From Mycetohabitans endofungorum (lineage in GTDB: Bacteria; Pseudomonadota; Gammaproteobacteria; Burkholderiales; Burkholderiaceae): a stretch of DNA of 64,000 nt. The translations under genes were made by a program, and so were the position numbers. The notes under the pieces are model-generated. The model saw only the letters and a list, made by a program, of their open reading frames with translations. It searched no databases and was not told the DNA's origin. Positions 48,951-58,226 of the stretch are shown here, piece by piece. The number at the start of each line of letters is the position of its first letter. Positions within the stretch are counted from its first letter, which is position 1. The stretch lies in contig NZ_CP132744.1 in the NCBI RefSeq assembly GCF_037477895.1, positions 1,984,001 to 2,048,000 on the forward strand. The letters are read 5' to 3'.

Positions 48951-50204
48951 ATGTTTACAATCCTCTTTGTCGTCGCTCTCGTCGCGATGATTGCCACCCG
49001 GCTGTGGCTCGCGAGCCGACAGATCCGGCACGTCGCCAGCCATCGTCATGCGGTCCCCGACGGGTTCCGCGACACGATCTCGCTGCAGGCCCACCAGCGC
49101 GCAGCCGACTACACGGTGTCGCTGACACGGCTCGCCATGCTGGAACTCGGCGTGAGTGGCGCATTGCTGGTCGCGTTGACGTTATTGGGCGGCCTGCAAT
49201 GGTTGGATACCCTGCTCAGTGGATGGCTGGGTCGCGGATATGCGGGTCAGATTGCACTGGTGGCCACGGTCGCCGCCATCATGGGACTCGTCGATTTGCC
49301 GTTCGATTATGCGCGGCACTTTGTCATCGAGGCACGGTTCGGCTTCAACAGGATGTCGCGCAAGCTTTTTTTTGCCGACCTGGTGAAGGGAACATTGCTC
49401 GGCGCGCTGTTTGGCCTGCCGCTGTTGTTCGTCGTGCTGTGGCTGATGCAGCAGGCCGGCGCGATGTGGTGGATTTGGGCGTGGCTCGTCTGGGTCGCGT
49501 TCAGCGCCGGCGTGCTGGTCCTGTATCCGAGCGTGATTGCGCCACTGTTCAACAAGTTCGAGCCGCTGACCGACGTATCGCTGCGTGAGCGCATCGAATC
49601 GTTGATGCACCGTTGCGGCTTCGCCGCCAAAGGGCTGTTTGTGATGGACGGCAGCCGGCGCTCCGCGCATGGCAATGCCTACTTTACCGGCTTTGGCGCA
49701 GCCAAGCGGATTGTGTTCTTCGACACGCTGCTCAGCCGACTCGATGGCAGCGAGATCGAGGCGGTGCTAGCGCACGAACTCGGTCATTTCAAGCACCGGC
49801 ACGTGCTTAAGCGCATGATCATCACGTTTGCATTGTCATTCGCGCTGCTCGCGTTGCTCGGCTGGCTCGCCCAACGTCCGTGGTTCTACACGGGCCTGGG
49901 CGTTACGCCGTCGATGACCGGCTCAAACAACGCGCTTGCATTGATCCTATTTTTTCTCGTGATGCCGGTCTTCCTGTTTTTTGTGACGCCGCTCACCAGC
50001 CTATCGTCGCGCAAGCATGAGTTTGAGGCCGACGCCTTCGCTGCGACGCAGGCACGCGCACAGGATTTGATCAGCGCGCTGGTCAAGCTCTATCAGGACA
50101 ATGCATCGACGCTGACGCCCGACCCGGTCTACTGCGCGTTCTATTATTCCCATCCGCCCGCGGCGCAGCGCATTGAGCGGCTGCTGGCACGCGCACGCAC
50201 ATGA
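48951..50204 (+). CDS. M48 family membrane metalloprotease (Ste24/CAAX-protease-like)
   Basis: 417-residue membrane protein. The zinc motif HExxH is H275-E276-x-x-H279 in [11 protein letters not shown], and [14 protein letters not shown] carries the third zinc-ligand glutamate. Several hydrophobic segments (first helix at the N-terminus, others around 60-110, 140-190 and 285-345) match the Ste24 topology rather than the shorter HtpX. Bacteria with this protein probably use it for membrane protein quality control; the prenyl-protease activity of eukaryotic Ste24 should not be assumed. It overlaps rsgA by four bases. Confidence 0.9.
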   Translation: MFTILFVVALVAMIATRLWLASRQIRHVASHRHAVPDGFRDTISLQAHQRAADYTVSLTRLAMLELGVSGALLVALTLLGGLQWLDTLLSGWLGRGYAGQIALVATVAAIMGLVDLPFDYARHFVIEARFGFNRMSRKLFFADLVKGTLLGALFGLPLLFVVLWLMQQAGAMWWIWAWLVWVAFSAGVLVLYPSVIAPLFNKFEPLTDVSLRERIESLMHRCGFAAKGLFVMDGSRRSAHGNAYFTGFGAAKRIVFFDTLLSRLDGSEIEAVLAHELGHFKHRHVLKRMIITFALSFALLALLGWLAQRPWFYTGLGVTPSMTGSNNALALILFFLVMPVFLFFVTPLTSLSSRKHEFEADAFAATQARAQDLISALVKLYQDNASTLTPDPVYCAFYYSHPPAAQRIERLLARART

Positions 50205-51178
50205 GCGGCCGCTCAGTACGCGGCGCACCGCGTCGCACGGGCCCGGCAGCAACACAACGCGGCGGCGATCACGACCGAATAGCGGGCCCCGGCAAAGGCC
50301 GGGTCATCGCCGCACATGGCCGGCATTATGTGGTTCAGCCCGACAGGGGTGGTTCGCTACTGCAGTGCTTTCCACGCGGTAAAAAGAGCGAAGTCGCCGT
50401 TGGCGACCGCGTCAGCTTCGAGGCGACATCCGCGGACCAGGGGGTCATCGTCGCGACCGATGCGCGACGCAATCTGCTGTTTCGCTCGGACCAGTTCAAA
50501 TCAAAGCGCTTTGCGGCCAACCTCGATCAGTTACTGATCGTACTGGCCACCGAACCGCATTTCAGCGAGGATTTGCTCGGCCGCGCACTGGTGGCCGCCG
50601 AAGCCCATCAACTTGAGCCGGTGGTGGTACTAAACAAAGCCGACTTACTTGCCGCGCTGCCGCTTGCCCGCAAACGCGTCGCATTCTACGCGGCACTCGG
50701 CTACCGGGTCGTCGAGGTGTCCGCGACCGGTGCCGCCGATGCCACGCACGCCACACTCGCACCGCTACTCGCGCATCGCGCTACCCTGCTGCTCGGCCAG
50801 TCCGGTATGGGCAAGTCAACGCTGGTGAATCTGCTGGTGCCGCACGCAAACGCCACGACGCGCGACATTTCATCGGCGCTGAACAGCGGCCGCCATACCA
50901 CTACGTTCACTCGCTGGTATACGTTACCGAACGGCGGGGCATTGATCGACTCGCCAGGTTTCCAGGAGTTCGGACTGTATCATTTGACCGAGGGACAACT
51001 CGAACGCGCCTTTCCCGAATTCCGCCCGCTGCTCGGCGGTTGTCGTTTTTACAATTGCCATCATGTGCACGAACCGGGCTGTGCGATACTGGACGCGGTG
51101 GCACAAGGCTGCATCGCGCCGACGCGCCATGCGTTGTATGCGCAACTGCTGCACGAAGCAAGCCAGGTGGTGCGATAG
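50201..51178 (+). CDS. rsgA: Small ribosomal subunit biogenesis GTPase RsgA
   Basis: Circularly permuted GTPase that checks 30S maturation. An N-terminal OB-fold ([16 protein letters not shown]) is followed by G4 VVLNKADLL before G1 [14 protein letters not shown] and G3 DSPGFQEFG, the permuted order that defines the family. The zinc-binding C-terminus has [14 protein letters not shown]. 325 residues with a basic N-terminal tail. The ATG overlaps the M48 protease stop (ATGA). Confidence 0.96.
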   Translation: MSGRSVRGAPRRTGPAATQRGGDHDRIAGPGKGRVIAAHGRHYVVQPDRGGSLLQCFPRGKKSEVAVGDRVSFEATSADQGVIVATDARRNLLFRSDQFKSKRFAANLDQLLIVLATEPHFSEDLLGRALVAAEAHQLEPVVVLNKADLLAALPLARKRVAFYAALGYRVVEVSATGAADATHATLAPLLAHRATLLLGQSGMGKSTLVNLLVPHANATTRDISSALNSGRHTTTFTRWYTLPNGGALIDSPGFQEFGLYHLTEGQLERAFPEFRPLLGGCRFYNCHHVHEPGCAILDAVAQGCIAPTRHALYAQLLHEASQVVR

Positions 51179-51305
51179 CGCGCACTGCCTACGCTGTGGC
51201 GAGAAGCTCGAAGCGCAATTCACGCTGTGCTGGCCGTGCGGCACCCCTCGCGATCCACTCGACGGTTGGTTGATGCAGCCGGTGCGTCACGAGCCGCTCG
51301 CCTAG
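51138..51305 (+). CDS. Small zinc-ribbon protein overlapping the end of rsgA
   Basis: A 55-codon frame in a different frame from rsgA, encoding [20 protein letters not shown], a double CxxC with ten residues between, the pattern of a rubredoxin-like zinc ribbon, followed by [18 protein letters not shown]. The start is uncertain (ATG at 51129 or 51138). Its stop overlaps the convergent cobD-like gene by four bases. The cysteine pattern is strong, but the short length leaves doubt. Confidence 0.5.
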   Translation: MRNCCTKQARWCDSAHCLRCGEKLEAQFTLCWPCGTPRDPLDGWLMQPVRHEPLA

Positions 51306-52240
51306 CCGACCCACACCGCCACAGTCAGCATTAGCAATAGCAGCATCCACAGGATGACGGCGCGCCAGACGAGGCCCACCGCCGATTGCAATGTCCGCGG
51401 CGTGCAATCCTCGCCCACCGGTACCGGGCCAACATCGGTGGAGAACAGCGCGTCGACGCTGGACGGCTCGGCCAGCGGACCCGCCAGCCGCGCCCCCAGT
51501 GCGCCGCCGCCGGCGGACAGCAACACATCCTCGTTCGGATCCGGCCACTGCTGCGTGGTATTGCGCCAAGCGTAAATCGCGTCCTCAAAGTTGCCTACGA
51601 TCGCGAAACCCATGGCGGTCAGCCGAGCCGGTAGCCAGTCGATGACAAAAAACGCCTGCCGCGCAAAGGCGGCAAAGGCTGGCGTGCGGTCCGATACCGT
51701 ATCGTTCCAGGTCCGCGCCAAATGCTCAGCCACCCGATAGAGGATGGCGCCGGCAGGTCCGATCGGCACGACAAACCAGAAGAACACGCCAAAAACATGC
51801 CGGTGCGACGCGATCACCGCGCGAATCAGCGTATGGCGCACGATCTCGCTGACTGGCATGTCGACCGTGTCCAGGCCGGTCCACTGCGCGAGGACTTCAC
51901 GCGCGCGCGGCACGTCATCGTTGTTCAGTGCGAGATGGATATCGGTGAAATAATGGCTGAACTGCCGGAAGCCAAGTGTCAAATAGACGATCACCACATT
52001 CCAAAGGAACGCCAGTACGAAACTGATCCGATACAACAGGTAGTAGATCAGCGCGACCGCCAGCGTCCATGGAACAACGACGGAAAGCCACGCAAGCAGT
52101 CCGTGCTTGCGCTTGCCGGCATCGAACGCTTGCGCCGCACTGGTCGCGTGATAGTGAAGCAGCATCGACACGGGATTGTGCGGCGACAGCGCCCGCAACT
52201 GTTCAATAATCAGAGCCAGCAATACGGAAAAAAAGGTCAT
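51302..52240 (-). CDS. CobD/CbiB-family membrane protein
   Basis: 312 residues with about five hydrophobic segments, beginning FFSVLLALIIEQLRAL. It resembles the CobD/CbiB family (adenosylcobinamide-phosphate synthase) in WLSVVVPWTLAVALIYYLLY, ARxxLAQWTGLDT-like REVLAQWTGLDTVDMPVSEI and VRHTLIRAVIASHRHVFGVF, where the Ser-Glu-Ile-Val-Arg block is conserved. No other cobalamin gene is in the window, and Burkholderia genomes carry such a gene beside a Nudix gene in addition to true cobD, so the actual function may differ. Confidence 0.8.
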   Translation of the reverse strand: MTFFSVLLALIIEQLRALSPHNPVSMLLHYHATSAAQAFDAGKRKHGLLAWLSVVVPWTLAVALIYYLLYRISFVLAFLWNVVIVYLTLGFRQFSHYFTDIHLALNNDDVPRAREVLAQWTGLDTVDMPVSEIVRHTLIRAVIASHRHVFGVFFWFVVPIGPAGAILYRVAEHLARTWNDTVSDRTPAFAAFARQAFFVIDWLPARLTAMGFAIVGNFEDAIYAWRNTTQQWPDPNEDVLLSAGGGALGARLAGPLAEPSSVDALFSTDVGPVPVGEDCTPRTLQSAVGLVWRAVILWMLLLLMLTVAVWVG

Positions 52241-52419
52241 GCGCAGCGCCGTAATACGGTTTGGTACAAGAGTACCGATGAAGATGGCGTAAAGATAGCA
52301 CAGTGCCTCGGCTCAACGGTCATTGATCTGGAACTTGTTACGTAGACGCGATAGACAGCAGTTGGACAACGCTGGTCACGGCAAGACACAGCCGTGCGCA
52401 CACGGCGGGACGCCGGCTG

Positions 52420-53094
52420 CTATGCGGCCAGAAACCGATACAGGTTGCGCAGCATGCCTGCAGTGGCGCCCCAGATGAAATAGTCACCGCGGCCGTCCAG
52501 TCGTGGATACGGCATCGCAAAAAAACGGCGCTCCGCATTTTCCGAACGAAAAACGCGTATTTGATGATGGGACGGATCCATCAGGAAGGCGAGCGGCACC
52601 TCGAAAATCTCTGCCACTTCATAGCCGTCGGCCACCGTCGAAAAGGGCGGATGGACCAAGCCGACGACCGGTGTGACGCGAAATCCCGTGCCGGTCAGGT
52701 ACTCGGGCAACGTCCCCAACACCTCGACGCGATCCCCCGGCAGGCCGACTTCTTCCCGTGCCTCACGCAAGGCCGTCGCGGTCGCGTCTGCGTCATCGGG
52801 CTCGCGTCGCCCGCCCGGAAAACTGACTTGCCCGGCATGGTCAGTCAGCATGTCTCCGCGCTGCGTCAACAATACCGTGACAGCGTCGCGAATCACCAAC
52901 GGCACCAGCACCGCGGCCTGCCGCGGGTCGCCGCGCGTCCACCGCACCTCATGCGGCTCCGCAGTCCAGCGCAGTTCCTGCTGGAACCGCTCGCGCAAGC
53001 CGCGCGGCGTCAACCGGCCCGGGGCAACCGGCGCCAAGGGCGTATCGCTCAACTCAACGGGCAGCAGCTCAGGATTGAAGATCGGCCGGCTCAT
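52420..53094 (-). CDS. Nudix hydrolase, CoA pyrophosphatase type (NudL-like)
   Basis: 224 residues. The Nudix box is GRREPDDADATATALREARE, continuing EVGL, and immediately before it LLTQRGDMLTDHAGQVSFPG is the UPF0035 motif that marks CoA-pyrophosphatases such as E. coli NudL and human NUDT7. It would split CoA into 3',5'-ADP and phosphopantetheine. The gene follows the rplS terminator on the minus strand and is likely a separate unit. About 180 bases to the cobD-like gene contain no gene. Confidence 0.9.
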   Translation of the reverse strand: MSRPIFNPELLPVELSDTPLAPVAPGRLTPRGLRERFQQELRWTAEPHEVRWTRGDPRQAAVLVPLVIRDAVTVLLTQRGDMLTDHAGQVSFPGGRREPDDADATATALREAREEVGLPGDRVEVLGTLPEYLTGTGFRVTPVVGLVHPPFSTVADGYEVAEIFEVPLAFLMDPSHHQIRVFRSENAERRFFAMPYPRLDGRGDYFIWGATAGMLRNLYRFLAA

Positions 53095-53115
53095 GGTGCA
53101 ATAGGATCACCAACG

Positions 53116-53145
53116 AAAAAAGCACCCCGGCGGGGGGTGCTTTTT
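53116..53145 (-). terminator. Terminator after rplS (bidirectional appearance)
   Basis: GCACCCC (53122-53128) pairs with GGGGTGC (53134-53140); on the minus strand the stem is followed by a T6 run. It lies 13 bases after the rplS stop and ends the rpsP-rimM-trmD-rplS operon. The A-tract on the other side makes it symmetrical. Confidence 0.9.
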
Positions 53146-53157
53146 CCAGTGCTGCGC

Positions 53158-53544
53158 TTAACCGTGGGACGCTGGGCGTTCCTTATAAGACAGCTTTTCC
53201 TTGATCCGAGCAGACTTGCCCGAACGCTCACGCAGGTAGTACAGCTTCGCACGGCGCACGTCGCCACGGCGCTTCACGACAATGCCGGCGATCAGTGGCG
53301 AGTACGTTTGAAACGTCCGCTCGACGCCTTCGCCCGATGAAATCTTACGGACGATGAACGACGAGTTCAGGCCACGATTGCGTTTCGCGATCACCACGCC
53401 TTCATACGCTTGTACACGCTTGCGATTGCCTTCGACCACGTTCACGTTGACTACGACCGTGTCACCCGGTGCAAAGGCCGGGATGGTCTTGCCCGCGAGC
53501 ACGCGCTCGATTTCTTCCTGCTCGAGTTTTGCAATCAGATTCAT
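53158..53544 (-). CDS. rplS: 50S ribosomal protein L19
   Basis: 128 residues beginning [19 protein letters not shown], with [40 protein letters not shown] and the basic [20 protein letters not shown], the normal L19 sequence. L19 sits at the 30S-50S interface. The ATG at 53544 has AGGAG upstream; the frame is open further upstream without homology. Last gene of the rpsP operon. Confidence 0.98.
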   Translation of the reverse strand: MNLIAKLEQEEIERVLAGKTIPAFAPGDTVVVNVNVVEGNRKRVQAYEGVVIAKRNRGLNSSFIVRKISSGEGVERTFQTYSPLIAGIVVKRRGDVRRAKLYYLRERSGKSARIKEKLSYKERPASHG

Positions 53545-53669
53545 GACTGACTCCTGTAACCATCTTGCCGGCGTTTTCTTACCCCGATCACGATCAAGGT
53601 CCCGGTAGAGGATGGGTTGACTTCCGGCAGCCGGCTTCGGCCACCGCCTTGCCCCTCGCACACCAGCCA

Positions 53670-54443
53670 TCAATGTTCCGATGTCACGAGAGTTGCGAGC
53701 CATGCCTCATCGGCACGGCTCAACATCTTGTTACGCCGGGCGCGCTCGATCAGGTCGGGGCGCTTGGCCAGCGTATTGCGCAGCGCCTCACGACGCCGCC
53801 ACTGTTCAATCTGCGCATGATGCCCGCCGAGCAGCACGTCCGGCACCCGCACACCCTCATATTCCTCCGGGCGCGTGTAATGCGGGCAGTCAAGCAGCCC
53901 ATCGACGAAGCTGTCCTGCACAGCCGACTGCGCATCGTTCAATACGCCAGGCAACTGCCGAATCACCGCGTCCATCAGGGCCATCGCAGGCAACTCACCG
54001 CCCGACAGCACGAAATCGCCGAGACTCACTTCATCGTCCACCTCGCGATCGATCAGCCGCTGGTCGATCGCCTCGTATCGGCCGCACAACACGATCAACC
54101 CGGGCAACGCCGCATACTCGATCACCTTGGCGTGGTCTAGCGGTCGGCCTTGCGGCGACATCAGCACGACGCGCGCGCGATGCGGCGGTGACCCAGCCCC
54201 ACCCGCGCATTGTGCCCCTCGGGCAGCGGCGATCGCATCGGCGAGCGGCCGGGCCAGCATCACCATGCCTGGACCACCGCCGTACGGACGATCATCGATC
54301 GTCCGGTAGTTGTCCGTCGTGAAGTCGCGGGGATTCCACGTGCGCAACGTATAACGCTGTTGCTTAGCGGCCCGGCTGGTAATCCCCCAGTCGGTCAAAG
54401 CGCGAAACATTTCCGGGAACAGCGTGATGACATCAAATTGCAT
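53670..54443 (-). CDS. trmD: tRNA (guanine-37-N1)-methyltransferase
   Basis: Methylates G37 of tRNAs reading CNN codons, preventing +1 frameshifts. The N-terminus is [20 protein letters not shown]. The knotted SAM site includes [19 protein letters not shown] and [20 protein letters not shown], and [10 protein letters not shown] is conserved. The ATG at 54443 has GGAG six bases upstream; ATGs at 54458 overlap the rimM end. 257 residues. Confidence 0.97.
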   Translation of the reverse strand: MQFDVITLFPEMFRALTDWGITSRAAKQQRYTLRTWNPRDFTTDNYRTIDDRPYGGGPGMVMLARPLADAIAAARGAQCAGGAGSPPHRARVVLMSPQGRPLDHAKVIEYAALPGLIVLCGRYEAIDQRLIDREVDDEVSLGDFVLSGGELPAMALMDAVIRQLPGVLNDAQSAVQDSFVDGLLDCPHYTRPEEYEGVRVPDVLLGGHHAQIEQWRRREALRNTLAKRPDLIERARRNKMLSRADEAWLATLVTSEH

Positions 54444-54454
54444 CGCGCGCTCCA

Positions 54455-55111
54455 TCAATAATCGGCTCCCCAGTCGACCACGATGCGGCGGTCCGACGGA
54501 TCGACCGTTTTCACGTAAGCGTCGACAAACGGAATCAGCCGCTCCGCCTTCGTGGCGCGCCCGTCCTGCCCGACCTCGTCGTACTCCACGCGCAGGATGG
54601 AGTGCGCGCCGTTATCCATCAGGTCCACGACCTGGCCCAGCGCGTCACCGGACTCGTTGACGACCGCCAAGCCGATCAAATCAACCCAGTAGTACTCGTC
54701 ACGCCCGAGCGCCGGAAAATCCGCGCGGCGCACGTGCACCGTAGCACCGCGCAGCGCGAGGGCCTGATCGCGATCCGCGCACCCGGCAAGTTGCACAACC
54801 ACGGTAGCGCTATGCGCCTTGCTCGACACAACCTGTGCCGCACGACACACGCCACCCTTGACGAGCCACCACGATCTTGCACGCAGCAGCGCACCGCCAC
54901 TCGAACCGACGCCGGCATGCGGCGTGATCTTTAACCCCCCCTTGACGCCGTAGGCATCGACGACCGCACCGACTTCAATCGCGTCGTCCGGCAACGACGC
55001 CACGCTCTCAATGCCGGACTCGGACGAACCCGCACGGCCGCCACCCTTAACCGGACGACGCACAAAATGGCCGAATGACACAGGCCGGGGCAACGACACA
55101 CGGGTTGACAT
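54455..55111 (-). CDS. rimM: 16S rRNA processing protein RimM
   Basis: 30S maturation factor that binds S19. [20 protein letters not shown] begins the RimM domain, [20 protein letters not shown] is in the middle, and the PRC-barrel carries [20 protein letters not shown] and [14 protein letters not shown]. About 55 low-complexity residues precede the domain, as in other Burkholderia. The start is uncertain: 55111 was taken because [14 protein letters not shown] looks like the homologous N-terminus, but 55150 is also open. Confidence 0.93.
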   Translation of the reverse strand: MSTRVSLPRPVSFGHFVRRPVKGGGRAGSSESGIESVASLPDDAIEVGAVVDAYGVKGGLKITPHAGVGSSGGALLRARSWWLVKGGVCRAAQVVSSKAHSATVVVQLAGCADRDQALALRGATVHVRRADFPALGRDEYYWVDLIGLAVVNESGDALGQVVDLMDNGAHSILRVEYDEVGQDGRATKAERLIPFVDAYVKTVDPSDRRIVVDWGADY

Positions 55112-55207
55112 CTGCTTACATTCCAGCGTTTGACCGTTCGCGCACCACACTCCGACAGATGCCGCGATACCGCCCTGGGCAAATGCCGACGGCCTGCATT
55201 CAGCGGG

Positions 55208-55462
55208 TTACGCGGACGGTTGTGCAGCTTGCGCCTGCTTGACCAGGCGGGCCACGGTCGGCGACAGCTGCGCGCCGACGCCTCGCCAGTACGTCAGGCG
55301 GTCTTGCGCGATGCGCAGCGATTCGCCCTTTGTCGCGACCGGATTATAGAAACCGACGCGCTCGATGAAACGGCCATCGCGGCGATTGCGCGAATCGGTT
55401 GCAACGATATTGTAGAACGGGCGCTTCTTCGAGCCGCCACGAGCCAAGCGGATGATGACCAT
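55208..55462 (-). CDS. rpsP: 30S ribosomal protein S16
   Basis: 84 residues starting [20 protein letters not shown], the S16 signature, with [13 protein letters not shown] following. AAGGA lies about eight bases before the ATG. First gene of rpsP-rimM-trmD-rplS; a good promoter is found 72 bases upstream. Confidence 0.98.
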   Translation of the reverse strand: MVIIRLARGGSKKRPFYNIVATDSRNRRDGRFIERVGFYNPVATKGESLRIAQDRLTYWRGVGAQLSPTVARLVKQAQAAQPSA

Positions 55463-55849
55463 GCTGTGTCCTTACCTAAATAGCCTGGGTATTGACCAGC
55501 AACACCCGGGTTTTCGATCTGCCGAAACGCGCGATTATAACCTGAAAATAGCGCTCTAACAAATACTTACCGTGTCGGTGATGGTGCTGGTGGCCGGCGT
55601 ACTTGCGTACCATCCCGCCACGGCGCGGCCCGTAGACGCGATCCGGATACCGCCGGTCAGCCGTTGCCTGACACGATGGCGTGCGGTATCTCGGCGGTGT
55701 CGCGGATCGTGCGCCTGGACAGCACCAAGGTCGGCTACTGCGTCGCGCGGGTAACCTCGACGATGCCAGCGCCATCTATCGCGTCACCTACGCGAGGCGC
55801 TAACGGCGCGACGTACAATATCGACTCTGTCATCGTATTCCTGTCCGCC
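55463..55849. other. Gap between rpsP and the TM2 gene
   Basis: Holds the rpsP promoter and leader on the minus strand. The rest (about 55565-55849) has plus-strand frames reading VSRIVRLDSTKVGY and AIYRVTYARR, which faintly recall the C-terminal beta-strands of small 17-kDa-type surface antigens; this is too weak to call a pseudogene. No intact gene is present. Confidence 0.4.
55534..55562 (-). promoter_or_regulatory. Sigma-70 promoter of rpsP-rimM-trmD-rplS
   Basis: On the minus strand TTGTTA (55562-55557) and a perfect TATAAT (55539-55534), spaced 17 bases. The leader of about 65 bases contains a GGGT/ACCC stem that could take part in ribosomal-protein autoregulation, which is speculation. 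Confidence 0.82.
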
Positions 55850-56359
55850 ATGTCCCTCTCTTCCCGCATGCGGTCCGACGGCCGCGTGCCGCCGGCCCCG
55901 CCACCCCAGTTCAAGTCCAAGACCCGCGCCGCCCTTGCCGCGTTCCTGCTCGGTTCGCTTGGCGCACATCGGTTCTACCTGTATGGTCCGCGCGACGCGC
56001 TGGCGTACTTGCATATTGCCGCGACGGCGCTCGGCGTCGTCGGCGTGCAATGGCTCGTCGCGACGCAGCGAACATCGGTCGCCGGGTGGGGGCTATCGGT
56101 GCCCGGTGCTGTCTCGCTCCTGACCGCGTTCCTCGCCGCGATCGTCTATGGCCTGCAGCCGGACGATAAGTGGGACGCCCGCTTCAACCCACACGGCAAC
56201 CGCCGGAACCGTTCCGGCTGGGGTGTCGTGTTCGTTGTGATCCTGTCGCTGTTCATCGGCGCGATGTTGCTGATGGGCGCGCTGGCGTTAGCGTTCCAGA
56301 CCTACTTCGAAGCCACGGTCCAGCCGCTGAGCCGTGTCGGCCTCGGCGCGCTAACTTGA
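55850..56359 (+). CDS. TM2-domain membrane protein
   Basis: 169 residues. Residues about 20-60 (AALAAFLLGSLGAHRFYLYG, then AYLHIAATALGVVG) fit the TM2 domain, in which two helices are joined by a short turn after the GAHRFYLG-like motif. Two further hydrophobic segments follow (VPGAVSLLTAFLAAIVYGL and VVFVVILSLFIGAMLLMGAL), the latter near the C-terminus. The role of bacterial TM2 proteins is not known. Start at 55850 from the position where protein-like sequence begins; convergent with the radical SAM gene. Confidence 0.8.
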   Translation: MSLSSRMRSDGRVPPAPPPQFKSKTRAALAAFLLGSLGAHRFYLYGPRDALAYLHIAATALGVVGVQWLVATQRTSVAGWGLSVPGAVSLLTAFLAAIVYGLQPDDKWDARFNPHGNRRNRSGWGVVFVVILSLFIGAMLLMGALALAFQTYFEATVQPLSRVGLGALT

Positions 56360-56405
56360 TCGCATGTTCGCTTGATCGCGGCGCCGCTCATGACAGCGCC
56401 GCGCA

Positions 56406-57626
56406 TCAGTCAAACAGGCTCATCTGGGCATCGCCGCGAGAATCGGCCGCGGATCTAGCGACGTGACGGCGGGCAGTGCGCGCCGCGGGCGGCGCGAACG
56501 CGGACATGTCCAACGTCCCGTGCCGACGCCCGGTGAACCCCAGCTTGCGCGCCGCCCGTTCAAAACGCTGCTTGAGCAGCTCGGCCCACGCTCCCTGGCC
56601 CTTCATTCGTGTGCCGAACGACGCGTCATAATCGTTGCCGCCGCGCATCTCGCGGATCCGGTTCATCACACGCTCGGCTCGGCCAGGGAAATGCGCATCA
56701 AGCCATTGCTTAAACAGCGGCGCGACTTCCCAAGGCAGTCTCAATACGATATAGGACGCGCTGCTCGCACCCGCCTGTGCGCAAGCGTCGAGCACCCGCT
56801 CCAGATCCGGTTCGGTGATGAACGGAATAACCGGCGCAATGCTGACCCCTACCGGAATACCTGCATCGGCCAGCGTCCGGACCGTGCGCAGCCGGCGCGA
56901 CGGCGTCGCGGCCCGCGGCTCGAGGGTGCGCGCAACGTCGGCATCCAACGTGGTGACCGTTATCGCGACCAACGCCTGCCCACGGTGCGCCATCGGTGCG
57001 AGCAGATCGATGTCCCGTTCGATCAGCGAGGACTTCGTGATCGCTGCCACCGCATGCCGATGCCTGTTCAAGACATCGAGCACGCGCCGGGTGATCCGCA
57101 GATCCCGTTCGACCGGCTGATAGGCGTCGGTGTTGACCCCCAGCGCGATCGGCTCGGGCACATAGGACGGCTTGGCCAGTTCGGCGTGCAACAACTCGGG
57201 CGCATTGACTTTCGCATAGATACGGCTCTCGAAATCCAGGCCAGGCGACAACCCGAGGTAGCTGTGCGTGGGCCGCGCGAAGCAATAAATGCAGCCGTGC
57301 TCGCAGCCACGGTACGGATTCAGCGATACGCTGAATGGAATATCGGGCGATGCATTGCGCGTCAGAATGCGCTTTGCCCGCTCGTTGAACACGCGTGTCT
57401 TCAGTGGTGCGATGACATCGCCGTCGCAATCGGCGGCCACGTGCAGCCAGCCGTCGTCCACCGGTTGCCTCTCGTCCACCTCGTAGCGGCCCGCAATGTT
57501 CGTGATGGCACCGCGGCCTTTATGTGGCCGCAGTGGCACCACTGGCAACGCATCATCAGCAGGCGATTTGATTAGTTCGCGCGACTCAATACTGTATAAA
57601 AATACAGTATCACTCACCCGCCGCAA
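56406..57626 (-). CDS. PA0069-family radical SAM protein
   Basis: 406 residues. The cluster motif is CEHGCIYC in LNPYRGCEHGCIYCFARPTH, a CxxxCxxC site like that of spore photoproduct lyases, to which this family is related; GLDFESRIYAKVNAPELL and ITKSSLIERDIDLLAPMA are family blocks. The C-terminus is basic (RRHGTLDMSAF, then AARTARRHVA). The substrate is unknown. Its 5' end is 27 bases from the frameshifted Lrp gene, and both face the same way. Confidence 0.88.
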   Translation of the reverse strand: MRRVSDTVFLYSIESRELIKSPADDALPVVPLRPHKGRGAITNIAGRYEVDERQPVDDGWLHVAADCDGDVIAPLKTRVFNERAKRILTRNASPDIPFSVSLNPYRGCEHGCIYCFARPTHSYLGLSPGLDFESRIYAKVNAPELLHAELAKPSYVPEPIALGVNTDAYQPVERDLRITRRVLDVLNRHRHAVAAITKSSLIERDIDLLAPMAHRGQALVAITVTTLDADVARTLEPRAATPSRRLRTVRTLADAGIPVGVSIAPVIPFITEPDLERVLDACAQAGASSASYIVLRLPWEVAPLFKQWLDAHFPGRAERVMNRIREMRGGNDYDASFGTRMKGQGAWAELLKQRFERAARKLGFTGRRHGTLDMSAFAPPAARTARRHVARSAADSRGDAQMSLFD

Positions 57627-57653
57627 TCGTCAACGTCTCCTTGATTTCCTCCA

Positions 57654-58097
57654 TCACGACATAGCTTTTGGACTGCACCGCCCCGGGCAATTGGAGCAGG
57701 ATGTCCCCAGTAACTTCCGATAGTCGGACATCTCGCCAATGCGCGCCTTGATCAAATAGTCGAACTCGCCGGAGATCAGGTGGCACTCCAATACCTGCGC
57801 AATGCGCTCGACCTCACGCCGGAACTGGCCGAACATGTTGCCGCTTTTGTGATCCAGCGTGATCTCGACGAAGACGAGCAGACCGGCGCCAAGCTTGGCC
57901 GGATTCACCCGAGCATAGTAGCCGGTGATCACACCGTCGCGCTCCATACGCCTGACGCGCTCGATACACGGCGTAATCGACAAACCGATACGCTCAGCAA
58001 GGTCCTTCATCGCCATGCGCCCGTCGGCCTGCAACAGGTTCAATATCTTGCGGTCGAGCTTATCGAGCGCTCGCACGGGCTGCCTCTGCGTTCTCAT
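57654..58097 (-). CDS. Lrp/AsnC-family regulator with C-terminal frameshift
   Basis: The N-terminal winged helix (LDRKILNLLQADGRMAMKDL, then AERIGLSITPCIERVRRME) and most of the ligand-binding RAM domain (LVFVEITLDHKSGNMFGQFR, then ECHLISGEFDYLIKARIGEM) are normal. After DYRKLLG the frame changes at a GGGG run (57708-57705) and ends SCSNCPGRCSPKAMS. Reading on with one base inserted gives DILLQLPGAVQSKSYVVMEE and a natural stop at 57612-57610, exactly the expected Lrp ending. So one base is missing, by mutation or sequencing error. It is divergent from dadA and is probably its activator. Confidence 0.88.
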   Translation of the reverse strand: MRTQRQPVRALDKLDRKILNLLQADGRMAMKDLAERIGLSITPCIERVRRMERDGVITGYYARVNPAKLGAGLLVFVEITLDHKSGNMFGQFRREVERIAQVLECHLISGEFDYLIKARIGEMSDYRKLLGTSCSNCPGRCSPKAMS

Positions 58098-58159
58098 GAT
58101 TAGTTACTAAAAAAACATAAAAATAAAATAACAACAACTGGATGACTCGCAATAGGATA

Positions 58160-58182
58160 GGCAAATTTACTACCCATTTGCC
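58160..58182. promoter_or_regulatory. Inverted repeat between lrp-like gene and dadA, candidate operator
   Basis: GGCAAAT (58160-58166) and ATTTGCC (58176-58182) are perfect inverted arms around nine bases, in the A+T-rich 129-base gap between the divergent genes. Position and symmetry fit a site for the neighbouring Lrp-type regulator, though the binding claim is inference. Confidence 0.5.
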
Positions 58183-58226
58183 GACTTGCAGTACTGAGTC
58201 GGGATTCAAGCGAATCGGAGCATCGC

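Noticed and set aside
55565..55849. Degenerate surface-antigen-like gene upstream of the TM2 gene
   Set aside because: Only faint resemblance in two different frames; could be chance.
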